DNA of 64,000 bases from Neonectria sp. B-13 (lineage: Eukaryota > Ascomycota > Sordariomycetes > Hypocreales > Nectriaceae). Within the stretch, counting starts at the first letter, position 1. Every line of letters begins with the position of its first letter. This document shows, in pieces, positions 38,693 through 52,500 of this stretch. The notes beneath the pieces are model-generated. The model was not told where the DNA came from and did no database searches. It saw nothing but the letters and a program-made list of their open reading frames with translations. The translations under genes and the position numbers were made by a program. The DNA lies in NCBI GenBank assembly GCA_002682825.1, contig NOKP01000001.1:5397296-5461295 (forward strand), in the 5' to 3' direction.

Positions 38693-38882
38693 TGTAATAA
38701 GAGTACCTTTAGGATACATAGTCAGGTAAGGTAGATGGATTGGAAGCAAAGTTGGTCTTCTTATTGATATGTAAGCTGAAGCTTACCCCTCAATTCTAAA
38801 GAGAGGCAGGCGTTTGGGTAAGGAGACATGGCCGCGATGTGCGGGCCATGTGACCGAAGTACTAAAGGCTGGCACTATAACA
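38693..38882 (+). mobile_element. Solo LTR, copy A (190 bp)
   Basis: Begins TGTAATAAGAGTACC and ends CACTATAACA, with TG..CA termini, flanked by a 5-bp TSD TTAAA (38688-38692 and 38883-38887). Its composition is near normal, so it is little mutated compared with the R copy around it. A strongly RIP-mutated second copy of exactly 190 bp is at 57806-57995. No internal retrotransposon sequence is attached to either copy. Confidence 0.8.
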
Positions 38883-39400
38883 TTAAACTACTATTTCTAC
38901 TTATCTATAATTGCACTAAATTATATATTTCCTTTGCTTAAGCTTAATAGGGGGATAGATCTTTGGATTTTAAACCTAATTATTGACTTTTGCCCCCTCT
39001 ACTACTATCAGTCTACTAATGCTAGGAATAACCATTAGGCTTTCTAGAACTCCCTCTACTAAATCCCTTTATAGTTCTAGGATTCTCTTGCTTTCTAATA
39101 TAGTTATTACTCCTTTAGTTATAAATTGATTAATATAGTATTACTTATTAGCTATATAACCTATAAGATATAGTTATTATACTTTAGACTATTAATAAAC
39201 CTTTTTTCTATATTAATAATATTACTATTCCTTTCTAGCTTTAAAGCTAGTTTTTCTAGAAAGACTTATTCTATTATAATCTATTAAGCTATTACTTTAT
39301 TAAGTTAGATTCTATCTTATAATAAAATATAATAACTAAAGATTATTAATTAGACTAATTCTTTAGTCTTAAGGTATTAATTAGTTTTAATTTCTTTTAT

Positions 39401-41493
39401 TTATAGTAATTTTAGCCTTAGTTAATATTATCTAATAGATTAAAATAATATAATAGATAATATATAATAGTTAATATAGTAAAATACTATACTTAGTACT
39501 ATTAATCCTAATAACTTAAATATAGTAAGCTTTCCTAGTAATATAATTTATATTAATATTATACCTTAAGCCTATTTTTATAATCTATTTAAGTCCTTCT
39601 TTCTAATCTTAATATTTAATTTATAAAAAGCTTATTCTAAACTATTTAAATATAATAGTCCTTAGTAGTATATACCTAGAGAAGAGGCTAAAGGTTAAAT
39701 AATATAAAAGAAAATAGAAAAAATAATAGTATAATAGGCTTAATACCTAAGCCTAAAGTAATAATAACTCAAGGAGATAAAAGTTTCTACTATAAAGTTA
39801 AGGTATAAGTTTTATTGCTCTAATCAGCTAGAAAAGCTAGATCTTAGAAAAGCTAGATCTTAGAAAAGCTAGATCTTAGAAAAGCTAGATCTTAGAAAAG
39901 CTAGACCTTAGAAAAGGCTAAAACCCCTTAGGATAAAAGCCTAGCCTCTACGCTTTCTAGGTTACTTACCTCTTCATATTCCATCTAACCTTCTAAACAA
40001 TATAACAACTATACCACTGATCATATAAGATAACTACTTCTGTCTAAATTGCACTATAGCCTAGCAAGCCCTTGCCAAGCTATACATATAAGCTCTTATA
40101 TAACCTATATATCGAATTGAAAGAACATCCAAGCCTTATTTCTATACTGCAAATTATAACTTAAAAGTCTAGCCTAGGGTATATAAAATAGCTTATAATT
40201 AATTGCTTTAGACCTAAGAAATTAGTCTAATTAGTAGTTTTTAGCTATAATATTCTATTATAAGATAGAATCTAGCTTAATATAGTAATAGCCTAGTGGA
40301 TTATAATAGAATAGCTCTTTCTAGAGAGGCTAGCTCTAAAGCTAGAAAGGAATAGTAATATTACTACTATAGAGAAGAAGTTCCTTAAGAAGCTATACAA
40401 TCTTATCTTTGCCCTATGGATTATATAGTTAATAGATAATATTGTTCTAATCAATCTACAGCTAAAGGAGTAATGCATTAGAAACTAAGGGAATCCTATG
40501 GTTATCTCTAACATTAGCTATAAAGCATGGAGGGATTTGGCAGAAGGAGTTAGAAGCCTGATGGTTGTTCCTTGCGTCAGTGGACTGACGATGGCTATCA
40601 TAGAGGGGGCAAAAGTCAATAATTAGGTTCAAAATCCAAAGATCTATCCCCCTATTAAGCTCAAGCAAAGGAAACATATGACTGTTCAGCATAATTGCGG
40701 ATAGGCAGAAATAGTAGTCCAAACAGTAGTTTTAATAGTATTATTCTAAACTATAGTATATATAAAGAACTATTTCTTATTAAACTAATAAGTCTAACTA
40801 GCTTTTTTCTTTTTTTCTTAATATACTATAATATAATATAATATAATTATAATATATTCTACTTTTACTATTATTTATTATATTTTATAATCTAATAGTA
40901 AGAAATAGAACTATAAAGTATATAAAATAGAATATTATTACTCTTTAAATAAAAAGATTAAGCTTATTAAGTATAAGTAGTAGCTTTATTAGACTAAAAT
41001 CTATAATCTTAATAGCTTTAAGTCTAATTATATAATAATTAGTACTATTTAAATAGTATATCTAGCTATATTTGATTATTATCTACTCCTAAATAATAAA
41101 AGTACTAAAATTAATAATATTAGCTTTATTAGAGAGAAAAAGGAGTTTCTTAAAAAGCTTATTAAAAGATTAAAAGCTAGATTATACTAGGATAAAGTTA
41201 TTACTAATAAATTAACTAGAGATAAATATGCTCTATGGTTCTAGGAGCTACTAGGGTATATAGAGCTAGTGTAAATAGCTAGTTAGTATATTATGAAATC
41301 AGGGGGAAAAGGACTAATAAGAGTAGGATTATATGCTAGAAATAAGATTAAGGAAAAACTTAGAATGGAAAAAGTAGATAGGTTTAAGTTAGATATAAAG
41401 GTTAATAAAGAACTTTAAAACCAATTAGGCTTAAGACAAAGAAATCAATATATAATATAGTAATTATTATATATTAGATTCCCTTATAGAGGG
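39401..41493 (+). mobile_element. X element, forward copy, interrupted by R1
   Basis: Starts TTATAGTAATTTTAGCC and ends TTCCCTTATAGAGGG, flanked by a perfect 14-bp TSD TTAATTTCTTTTAT (39387-39400 and 41494-41507) that lies in the R element it hit. Without R1 it is about 984 bp. A second copy in inverse orientation is at 42396-55532. No coding sequence is recognisable; the family looks non-autonomous. Confidence 0.85.
39646..40740 (+). mobile_element. R element copy 1 (1,095 bp), inside X
   Basis: Begins TTAAATATAATAGTCC and ends AGTTTTAATAGTA, with a perfect 14-bp TSD TTATTCTAAACTAT (39632-39645 and 40741-40754). It includes about five 16-bp units of the type AAAAGCTAGATCTTAG at about 39830-39905. 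Its end carries several less-mutated words such as GTCAGTGGACTGACGATGGC. Confidence 0.9.
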
Positions 41494-43147
41494 TTAATTT
41501 CTTTTATATCTTATAAGTTAGACTTTTAAACTATAATTTATAGCTTAGAAATAAAGCTTAAATCTATTTAAAATAGGCTATATAAATTATATAAAAGCTT
41601 ATAGATATAGCTTAGTAAGAGCTTATTAAGCTATAATATAATTTAAAAAGTTATCTTATATAATTAGTTATATAATCTTTATATTATATAAAAGGTTAAA
41701 TAAAATATAAAGAGCCTAGAAAGTATAAAGGCTAGGCTTTTATCCTAAGGGATTTTAGCCTTTTCTAAGATCTAGCTTTCTAAGATCTAACTTTTCTAAG
41801 ATCTAGCTTTTCTAAGATTTAGCTTTTCTAAGATCTAGCTTTTCTAGCTAATTAGAGTAGTAAAACTTATACCTTAACTTTATAATAGAAACTTTTATCT
41901 TCTTAAGTTATTATTATTTTAGGCTTAGGTATTAAGCCTATTATACTATTGTTTTTTCTATTTTCTTTTATATTATTTAACTTTTAGCCTTTTCTCTAAG
42001 TATATACTACTAAGGATTATTATATTTAAATATCTACTTTTATAATAGCTTTATTACTATTAAAACTACTATTTGAACTATTATTTTTACTTATTTATAA
42101 TTATATTAAATAGTTATATATTTCCTTTACTTAAGCTTAATAAGAGAATAGATCTTTGGATTTTAAATCTAATTATTGACTTTTGCCCCCTCTACTATTA
42201 TCAGTCTATTAACACTAGGAATAATTATTAAGCTTCCTAGAACTCCTTCTACTAAATCTCTTTATACTTTATAGCTAATATTAAAGATAACTATAGGATT
42301 CCTTTGATTTCTAATATATTATTCCTTTAGCTATAGGTTAATTAGAATAATATTACTTATTAACTATATAATTTATAAGATATAAATAGGATTATCCCTC
42401 TATAAGGGAACCTAATATATAATAATTATTATATTATATATTAATTTCTTTATCTTAAGCCTAGTTGGTTTTAAAGTTCTTTATTAACCTTTGCATTTAA
42501 CCTAAACCTATCTACCTTTTCTATCCAGTCTAAGTTTTTCCTTAACTCTATTCCTAGTATATAATCCTTCCCTCTAATTTTATAATACTAGACTAACTAA
42601 CTATCTATACTAGCTTTATATACTCTAATAGCTCTTAGAACTATAGAGTATATTTATCTCTAGTTAATTTATTAATAATAGCTTTATTTTAGTATAATCT
42701 AACTTTTAATCTTTTAATAAGCTTTTTAAAAAACTCTTTTTCCTTTCTAATAAAGCTAATATTATTAACTTTAGTACTTTTATTATTTAAGAGTAAATAG
42801 TAATTAAATATAATTAGATATATTATTTAAATAATACTAATTACTATATAGTTAAACTTAAAGTTATTAAGATTATAGATTTTAGTTTAATAAAGCTATT
42901 ATTTATACTTAATAGACTTAATCTTTCTATTTAAAGAGTAATAATATCCTATTTTATATACTTTATAGCTTTATTTCTTATTACTAAGTTATAAGATATA
43001 ATAGATAATAGTAAAAGTAGAATGTATTATAATTATATTATATTATATTATAGTATATTAAGAAAAAAAAAAGAAAGCTAATTAGACTTATTAGTTTAAT
43101 AAGAAATAGTTATTTATATATACTATAGTTTAGAATAAACTTTTTAT

Positions 43148-43559
43148 TATGTTTAGCAGGGGGTGACTCTATGACAGCTAATAAGGCTATAGATACCTAA
43201 CTGGCTTTACTATAGTTACAGTAAGGGAAGAGACATATTCTATCCTTTTGTCTTCTAGGTAGGTAGGGAAAAAGTTAGTCAAAATGACTATAGTTGTAAT
43301 ACTATTAAGACTACTATAATAAGGGTCTTAAGATCAATAGAATCATTCAAATCTAGCCAAAAATTGGATAATTATAGCTCTTAAATTCATTACTAAATAC
43401 TAATATTCTTGCTTACTTTCTTTGATAGACTTTATTAGTCTCTATCTTCCTTTTAATCTTAGCTAATTTAGACTAATTGTTAAAAGAGGTTACTAGCTAG
43501 TAAAAGCACTATAATGCTTATACCTTATCTGGACTTTAATGTCTACTGGCCCTAATACA
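43148..43559 (-). repeat. Gypsy 3' LTR (left copy)
   Basis: 412 bp, pairing with 54895-55306 at the same length and with differences that are transitions where inspected. Its outer end reads TATG where the other copy has TGTG, consistent with a G-to-A change. Confidence 0.85.
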
Positions 43560-43876
43560 TACCTTCCCTTAGGACTCCTACTTATCCTTAAGTACCTAGA
43601 ATTATAATCTTTATATTATTAGCCTCCTTTATAAGGAACTTACATTTATCCTTAATCCCTAAATATTATTTGATTTATATAGTAATAAAGTATTCATATA
43701 AATTTCCCTTTATAGACTATAAAGTAAAACAAATAATCCTTATAATCTACTAAATCAGTTTTTATATTGCTATCTTTGCTCCTCTGCCTACTTAGCTTAG
43801 GTATTTACTTGGTTTTCCTTTTCCTTTTTAACTCCTTTAGTAACTCTTATAAAGATTTCCTCTTATTATCTATGAT

Positions 43877-44554
43877 TAGGGTTGTGAAATTAGTTAGTCC
43901 ATTTTGGACTAACTAAATACTAATTGAAATTAGTTAGTATTTAGTTAGTATTTAGTCCAAAAAATTAGTATTAGTATAGGCCTATACTAACTAATTAGAA
44001 ATTAGTATTTAGTTAGTACTTAGTCTAGAAAATTAGTACTAGTATTAGTATAGGCCTGTACTAACTAAATACTAATTAGCTTAATTTAATAATTTAAATT
44101 AAGCTATAAAAATACTATTAAAATAAAGCTTAATTTAAAACTGATATTAAGCTATAGATAGATTTTCTATATAAATATTCTTATAAAGAATTTAATTTAA
44201 AATATATATTTATATTTTAAAATAGCATATATTTAATTCTTTAAAATAGCTATTATATTTTTTATAATAAAGAAATAGACTAAATAAAATAGCTAAGATA
44301 ACTATATTTAATAAAGTATTAAATAATTAGCTTTTAACTTTATAAAAGCCCTACTTTAATTGGAATTAGTATAAGTTGTACTAGTAAATTAGTTAGTATT
44401 AGTACAGGCTTGTACTAACTAAATACTAATTTAAATTAGTTAGTATTAGTATAGGCCTATACTAACTAAATACTAATTGTAATTAGTATATACTAACTAA
44501 ATACTAAGAAAATTAGTATTTAGTTAGTCCGGACTAACTAATTTCACAACCCTG
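43877..44554. mobile_element. hAT-type MITE, copy 1 (678 bp)
   Basis: Terminal inverted repeats TAGGGTTGTGAAATTAGTTA (left; first base C-to-T mutated) and the complement of CAGGGTTGTGAAATTAGTTA (right), flanked by a perfect 8-bp TSD TCTATGAT (43869-43876, 44555-44562). The 8-bp TSD and CAGGG termini fit hAT transposons. Subterminal regions are packed with TTAGTTAGTA repeats in both orientations. There is no transposase frame. It lies in the 3' part of the Gypsy element. Confidence 0.9.
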
Positions 44555-45352
44555 TCTATGATAGATTATTCTAGGTAGTATATATAGAGCCTAGGTGTTA
44601 CTGCCTAATAGATAGGTAATAATCTGCTAAGGCATTAGCACTAAGTTCAGAGAGCATACCTTATGTACTATTTGCTTAGTAGTAGGGCTAATATAAAGCT
44701 AATTAAAAGATTTATGTATATCTGAAAGCTTTTGTATGCCTAGAATGTATAGGTTACTACTAATAATTACTAGTATACTAGGAATGTTAATTGTAATTGA
44801 AGATAGGATTAGGGTTATTGTAATTGTAGTTTAGGTAGTAGTAGGTTATTATAAGGGTTAAAGCTTAGCCTTAGGAGAAGGCTTATAGTAGTGAGAAATA
44901 GGTATTGTAAGTAGGGTAGATGATTGTATGTTATACTAGGGTTCTTTGTTAAGCTATTACTAGTATTCCTTATCCTTTTTATAAACTAGGTATTCTTTAT
45001 TGCTTAAGCTACTATTCTTAACTATCTCTATGAATTGCTTAACTTCTTCTTAGGGTATATTAGAAAGTATTTACTTAATTGAGTGATTAGTATTAATACT
45101 AAGATTATAGACTAGTTTATGGAGAATTAAGGTTCTTTATTGAATGGAAGGGGGGGTATTTAGCATTTAAGTATCTTTTGTAGGTTTAGGCTTATAGCTT
45201 AGTATAATAGTAGGTTTTATCTTTTTTAGGGAGTAGGTAACTTTAATAATGCTTTAGGTAAGGTTGATTACTATAGGTAGTAAAGTGCAAAGGTAAAGGG
45301 GAATATAGCTATTGAGAATATAGTACTTAGCTTTAGTATAGACTATAATCAA

Positions 45353-46400
45353 TTGGTCTTTAATAGGCATAAACTTCTTTTTGATTTTCTTAATATATCT
45401 TATATATTAGTGTTATTAGTCCTTATTGATTTAAAGAGTTTAGTCCTTATTAAAGCCTATAATCCATTTGTGATTTTTCTATTAAAGAAACTAATATCCT
45501 TTAAGATCTATATAGCATTCCTTATCTTTAACCTTTTGCAGTTGGGTATAGTTATATTTATTATAGTCTGATTTATTATTAGAGTTTCTAAGTTCAGTAA
45601 GTCTTCCCTAGTAGATATATATATAGTTCTTAACTCTAAGTTCATTTAGAATAATAATACTAATGAATTTATAAACTCTTAAAGTATTAACCTTTTGATT
45701 ATTCATCCCTTACTAGAGAGCTAATACCCAATCCTAGTATTATAACTTAGGCTAGATCTATAAGTACTTTAATGTATAGATTTGTTCTTGTTTTACTCTT
45801 GACTATTTAGGGTTACCTATGTATATTAAGCTTGCTTTTAAAGGCAAAGATATTGCTATTATAAAGGACTATGCTTCTTATTACTTTAGGGGTTTTTAAC
45901 CAAATGATAAGATGCTTAATTAGGGTATAAGTCTTCTCTTAAAACATACCCTCTAGCTAGTGTATATTCTAGCTAAGTTTGCCTATCCTTAAGGGTAGCT
46001 TATATACTAACTCTCTAACCAGCCTAAGAACATTAAGGCTACCTTAGTATTGTTTATTGATTATTCTAACTCTATCTATTGTTACTATTGTATTCAATTG
46101 TTTACTTATAATATTACACTCAATAAGGCTTATATTTTAGTCCTCTTTTTGACTTATTGTTTACTCCTTAGTTTTATAGATAGAAAGTACTCTAACTGTA
46201 TTTAGTATAAATACTTAGATTGCAATTAGAGGTTTTTATAGGGATATTAGTTATTTAGGCTATAAAAAGGATCTTTAAGCTTTCTATTAGCTAGAAAGGC
46301 TTTACTTAATAAGAGTATTAAGAAGGGTAAGAAACATTAGGATATTCTTAACTATAATACTTATCTTTATATTACTTACGATTGGCTATCTATAGAGGGG
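45353..46400 (+). pseudogene. Possible decayed coding stretch antisense to Gypsy pol
   Basis: Between integrase and the 3' LTR the + strand has frames with fewer stops than the surroundings, such as a 72-codon frame at 45353-45571 and stretches near 45950-46300 where most stops are one C-to-T or G-to-A step from a sense codon. It could be an antisense gene carried by the element or part of another nested element. I recognise no family, so this is tentative. Confidence 0.25.
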
Positions 46401-48079
46401 AATAAGCAAAAAGAGCATAGGGATTTCAGTTAGGCTACTATAGTTATATAGTAGGAATATTAAAAGGGATATTATAGAGTATTAGATACTATAGAGTAAT
46501 ATTTATAGTATTACATTAGAGAGAGTTTATCAATTTGTTTTTAGGTTTTTATAATTTATCTAAACTTATTTCCTAATTCATTTAATTTATTCTACTACAA
46601 TTGTACTATATATACTTATTAATCATTATATAATATTATTATATCTTTTTAATAAGATACTAATATAGGCTACTAAAGTTTAGTATTCTAGATTATATTT
46701 TTATCTTACTTTCTTATTTTTCCTTATTTTTAGCTAGATTTTCCTTTGATTCTTACATTATTTTAGTATTTTTATTTCATTTTTGAGTATTTTTATGTAT
46801 TACTTATACAATTCTTGGCATCCTAAGTAGTAGTATTAATAGCTTAAGCCTATATAAGTCCTTAGGATTAAGGGTCTTATATATACTTTTGTATAATTCT
46901 TAATGCTTTATAGACTATTTAATAATAGTAATAGGAATAAGATAGCCTAATACTAGTATAAAATAGAGAAAAACTTATATGTATAGTAAAAAAATGAGAG
47001 AGTTAGGTAATTTTATTGATTTCCTCTACTATATCTCCTTTCTATAGTAGTAGCTATATACCCTTATTAGTACTACTACTATCTTAACTTATTTTCTATA
47101 TATACTTCTCTATATTAAGCATAGATATCTTCTAGGATATATAGAATTTAAACTTTAATTTATTTAGTATAGTTCTTAGTAGGATCTTAATTATCTTAGT
47201 CTAGGTTTAAGCTCTAATCTAAGTTTTCTTACTCTAATAAGAAGTCTATTTTATTTTATTCTATTTAATTATTAGAGTTAGAAACCTCTTCTTTAGTTCT
47301 TATATCTTCTTTAAGTTAGTATTAGTAATTATAGTTATCCTTAATAAACTTCTAAAGGTATTCCCTATGGATAGTATTATCTAAGATAATACTATTTATT
47401 ATCTTTAGTCTATATAAAGGGCTACTAGAAATGTACAAATAGATTTAGAATAAGCCTTACTAAATAGGCTTAAACTTCCTTTCTCTAGATAGATCAATTG
47501 ATTATATTAGATTGAACTTTAGGACTAAATCTCCTTCTAGAAGAGGGGTTTTATATAATTGGTTTTTGTTAATCTTATTAGTCCTTTATAATAAATATTA
47601 TCTCTATTATCTAACCTTCTTACTTACTACTAGGACATCCTTATTTATTCTCTAAAGAATTTACATTCTTATAAATAATAGGTCTTTAGTCATAGTAATA
47701 TTATCCTAATCAATAAGTCACTATATAGGATAAATCACTTCCAGTAGGAGAATAGGTTCCCATTTGTATATAAAATAGAAAGGTAAATAGCTATGAGAGG
47801 CTTAGGTGGCTGCCCTATCTGCCAGAAGGGCTCTTTCAATGTTACTAACCTATCACTTTCCCTTTTTCTTTAGTATTAATATAATTATTATATATCTAAC
47901 TTCAATAATTCTATTTACATTAGGATAATAAGAGGATATAAAGATAACCTTAATCCTTAAGTCCTTAAGAACTTTCTTTAGTTCTTTCTTTATCTTAAAG
48001 CTATTATCAAAGATAGTAGTTTAGATAACTCTAAATCAGTTAATAAGGAATAAGATAAAACATTATATAGGTCTTACTT

Positions 48080-48170
48080 TTAGGTATTATACTAGTATAG
48101 TTTTAACCTATCTAGTTAGATCATTTCTAGCTTCTAAGAGGTACCTATAGTAATGATCAAAAGGTAAATA
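48080..48170 (-). pseudogene. Remnant of Gypsy integrase core
   Basis: The minus strand reads LEARNDLTR followed by a TAG stop and VKT, which lines up with the catalytic-core stretch typical of fungal Gypsy integrases. A conserved Asp is Asn and a Trp codon has become TAG; both are G-to-A changes on the coding strand. Confidence 0.6.
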
Positions 48171-48569
48171 CTATACATTAAAGTAGACTTTTAACATTAG
48201 GATAGAAAGGGCAGTTAGTATAGTAAGTTCCTATAGTCTTTATGGTTAGAATAGTTAGTACTATGGATAGCTAGGGACTATTTCCTACACTATCTTATAC
48301 ATTCCTTCCTAATAATATTATAATTACAGAAGGGTAAAGGTAGTATCTCTTCCTTTATGGCTATTATCCTAGTATATTAATATAATGAGTGTTTACTGCT
48401 TTTTAGAGTTATTAACTACTAAAGTGAGCTCCTACCTCTTTTTATCTTCTCTTTTCTATAGTTATTATCAAAAGACAAAGTACTTAATAGTATTCTTTCT
48501 AAATGTTCTAAACTACTAAGATATTATGCTTTTAGAGCACTTAAGGGTTTAAAGGTATTAAGTAATTTA

Positions 48570-48788
48570 CTAAAAGCATTTAGAATAGTCATTAGTTAAG
48601 CCTATAATTTCTAGTTCTTTATAGTTATTAACTTTCATAGGGTTTAAATAAAGGTTAATAAACTCTTTAATATCTCCTTTAGCTTTAATATCCATTTGAT
48701 CTAAAGGCCCTATAGGCTTTCTAGATAGCCCATCTACTATTATATTCTTAACTTTAGGCATATACTTAATAGTAAAGTTAAAGAGCAT
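48570..48788 (-). pseudogene. Remnant of Gypsy RNase H end and linker
   Basis: An open 72-codon segment contains FTIKYMPKVKNIIVDGLSRK, matching the end of the Gypsy RNase H domain, where the family pattern is Y.PG..N..ADALSR. It is the longest open pol piece and sets the strand of the element. Confidence 0.8.
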
Positions 48789-49539
48789 AAGATAGCTTAA
48801 CTACCAAATAATCATTACTCCTAGGATATTATCTATATACCTATTGATTTAGTAGACTAGTACTTACAAGTCTATCTCTAGTATAAATTATACTCTATAA
48901 ATTATACTTTATAAATGCTAAAAGGAATAAAGCATAATGTAATATTCTCTCTTAGTTATATTATAGTTCTTTTTAGTATAATTCTAAGCTCCTAATTTAA
49001 AGTAGATAGAATACCTTTTCTTATCCTTTTATACTTATATTAGAATATATCTCTAGCCTATTAGGCTTATATTAACTATTAAAATGATTTCTCCTGCTTT
49101 ATTTAAGTAGTCTAAGGTAACTAGGATAGATAGTCTTATTATTTTAGTTTTAAGAAGGTTTAAAGCTTCCTATTGATCCTTGCCCTAGATAAACTTAGTA
49201 TCTTTCTTTAAAAGCTATATTAGGGATTAAACATATATAACAAAGCTATGAATCTATTGTTAGTAATAGCCTATAAGTCCTAGGAAAGCTCTAATCTCTT
49301 TAATATTATAGTATTCTATTCATTTATTGATCTTAATAACTTTCTCTTCTAAAGGAGATCTGCTATTTGTACTATAAAGATAGCTAAGTATAATAATAGT
49401 TCTTTAATAGAACTGAGATTTCTTTACTAAGACTGTATAATTAGCTAGTTTAACATTCAAAAGGACTTTATTAATATTAATCAAATGGTTTATAATATAA
49501 TAGTATATACTTAGTATAACTTCCTTATTATTGTATATA

Positions 49540-49590
49540 GTCTTTGGTCCTTTAATTATAATATTGTTAAGGTATGGTTGATAGATATTA
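49540..49590 (-). pseudogene. Remnant of Gypsy reverse transcriptase active site
   Basis: The minus strand reads QPYLNNIIIKGPK. YLNN (49563-49574) sits where reverse transcriptases have YLDD; both aspartates are asparagine through GAY-to-AAY changes, so the enzyme would be inactive. Confidence 0.75.
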
Positions 49591-52500
49591 GGGATTAAGT
49601 TAAATAGTATCCTTATAATAACTTATATGAACTATACTATTAAATTTATAGCTCCTTAAGATAGTATGCATATGTGTAATAGTCTGATGGGTGTATTGAA
49701 GGTAGTTAGGTTCTTGCTTTTCTTATCTAGTGAAACTTGATTGTATTTAAAAAAGAGATTAAGGACTAAGATCAATTTGTATATAGTTAAGATCAATTTG
49801 TATATAGTGAAGTTAGCTGAGAACTTATCTATTCCTTAAGGAATTAGAGTATTGCAAATGGTAATTGTATTAAAATAAGAGGTATTATTGATTAGTTAAA
49901 GTCCTTTGTCCTTTTTGGCTATTAGGAACTAAGGGTTGTAATAGGATGTATAGGACTCTTCTAGAATTCCTTTTCTTATTTGAACTCTTAGTAAGTTAAT
50001 AACTTTCTTCTTAAGTCCCTTAGGAATAAGAATGTTTACTGCTTACTAGGCTTTATAGTTAACTATTTAGATGACTTATAGAAGGGCTATAATTAGGTCT
50101 ATATAGCCTATATCTTTAAAGTCCTAAGCAAGAGTAACTTCTCTATTATACATAATCAAAAGGAATACATTTAGTTCTTCTTTAGAAAATACTTCCTTAA
50201 CTTTCTCAATCAGTTCTTTAAGCTAGTTACTATATAATCAGGAGCCTTTCTCAATCTTAGAGAACTTAGGTATAATAAAGTCTATATACTTAGAATCCTT
50301 TTTTATAGTAGCCTAAGCTTTTATTAACTTAGCTTCCTTCTAATAGAGGGTACCTTTAGGAATTAATCCATTAGATAGAATATTATCAAGAGGGTAAACT
50401 TTAACCTCTTTCTTTTTGAATATCATATTAACTTTAATAACCTTTTGACTAGGTTTTAGACTATAATATAAGTATTTAAGCTCTTTCTAGGCTAACTCTT
50501 TAGTGTACTTGTATTAATCTTGTATATATAAGGCAATCAATTTAATAACTTTAAGTCTACTAGTAAAACTTATACATCTTATTAACTTAACTTCTTTATC
50601 ATTTTCCATTAGGTCTAAGATATCTTTAGGTTTCTAGTCATAGGGTTTATCCAATTATAGAAGATCTTCCTTACTTTTACTCTAGCAGTCTCCTATAATA
50701 ATAGGGTTAACCTTAACAGTTAAAAGAGCTTAATCAATACTAATCATAGGTACTTTCCATCTAATACTTCCTACAGTAGATATAATAATTCAAATACCTT
50801 CTAATTAGCATTACAATAAGAGGTTCCTATCCCTAGAGGCATAATCAAATGAAACTTATGCTTTACAGATAAATAATATTCCTAGGATAAAGCCAATTAA
50901 TACTTAACCTCTTAGAGCAATATACATTCATTATCAGATCTAGACATTGCCTAGGTAAAGCTTTACCTTAGCTCTTCTAACTATTAAGACTTGATTATTA
51001 GAATAGGATATTATCTTTATAGTAGCCATTATATACTTTAAGCTACTATAGTTAGCTAGTTCCTAGGAAATAATGTTTCCTTTAAAGCTAGTATTAACTA
51101 TTACTTCAATCAAAGGAGAATCCAGACTACTAAGCTATACATAGATCTTAGGTAGCTCCTAATAGTATACTACTATTTTCTCACTAGAAGTTATAGGATT
51201 AGTAAAGATATTTATATTAACTATTTGATAGGCTTATAATAGAGTAGGTAGGTCTATTACTAGAGTTCTTATTATTATTATATTGAATTTCTCCTTTTTA
51301 GTGGTTAAATAGTTACTATTCTAGAGGGTAGTATTATCCTTAGTGCAATCTTAGCTATTATTCTTATAGTCTTCTTTAAAGATTATAGTTATATAGATTC
51401 CTATTTCCTTTTCTAGTCTATTAAAGTATTCCTCTATAAAGGTAGGAATATTAAGAGTAACTATATTCATTTCAACCCTTCTTCACTTTAAGCTAGTAAT
51501 ACTTTCTAGTAGGTTTACCCATTGAGTACTACTCACTCCTTTAGATAAGTCTAGGTACTTAGAAGTAAGCTCTTTAATAAGGATAGGGTTGATTACTAAA
51601 AGGTCTTTGATTATAATGCTAAATTTCTTCTGTTTAATATTATTCTTAATCTTAGCTTATACTTTATTGATCTTATCTTTTAGGCTTATTCCCTTCTAGG
51701 TTCCTTAGGTCTAGGTCTATAATTAGTTAGTATTCTTTATAATAGTTCCTAGTACTAAAACAATCTTCTTTAATAATTATATATTGTTAATTATCTTTAG
51801 AGCTTCCTTAGAGAGTTTATCTACTTTATCTATAATATATAGTTAATAGTATTTATTAGTATTAACTTAGACTAAATCAATTAGGACTAATTGATTATTA
51901 GTTATAGGTTTATCTTTAATTATAATAGAGTTAACCTTGGCTATAAGTAGAGAATTATCCTTAGGTACTATGTAAGTTAATAGTAATAGGTAGTATAATA
52001 AGGTTAGATTATTTTAGAGGAACTAATTAATAATTTCTTTCTCTTTTAGTATAGCTTTATAGGATAATAGTATCTATCTGGACTTTATAATCATTAAATA
52101 GGACATTTCCTATGAATCTAGGAACTATTCAATCTAGAGAATTACTAATCTCTTTATATAAGAGATTTTCTTAAAGGCCCTTACTAATATAGGGGCAACT
52201 AGCTTAGTTTAAAAGCCAAGTTAGATAGTATCTCTAGTAAGGTTATAGCTAGTAAATCCTTAACTCTAGTTGAATTCAAGGTCTAAGTAGGAATAAATAA
52301 GATAATTGCTTTTACTATAGTAGAAACAAAAGAGTTAAATATTACTATAGTTACTATTATATTAGCCTAAGTATTCTTTATTTCTCTAGGAGTTCTAGAA
52401 TCCAACTATATATATTACAATATTATAACTTATATTATCCTAATCAAATGAAAGTACTATTATATAATAAGGTTTATTATTACTAAAGTAGCTTATTATT

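Larger units (their letters stand above)
38670..42029 (-). mobile_element. R element copy 2, interrupted by a solo LTR and an X element
   Basis: Starts TACTATTAAAACTAC and ends with ATTATATTTAA. A perfect 14-bp TSD ATATCTACTTTTAT flanks it (38656-38669 and 42030-42043). After removing the solo LTR (38693-38882) and X (39401-41493) with their TSDs, the copy is about 1,058 bp. The TSD match across 3.4 kb proves both inner elements arrived after R. Strand is assigned arbitrarily: plus is the orientation beginning TTAGATATAATAGTCC. Confidence 0.85.

Noticed and set aside
39830..39905. CRISPR-like or regulatory short repeat array
   Set aside because: The 16-bp units are directly adjacent without spacers and occur inside each R element; the genome is eukaryotic. 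They are a minisatellite within a transposon.
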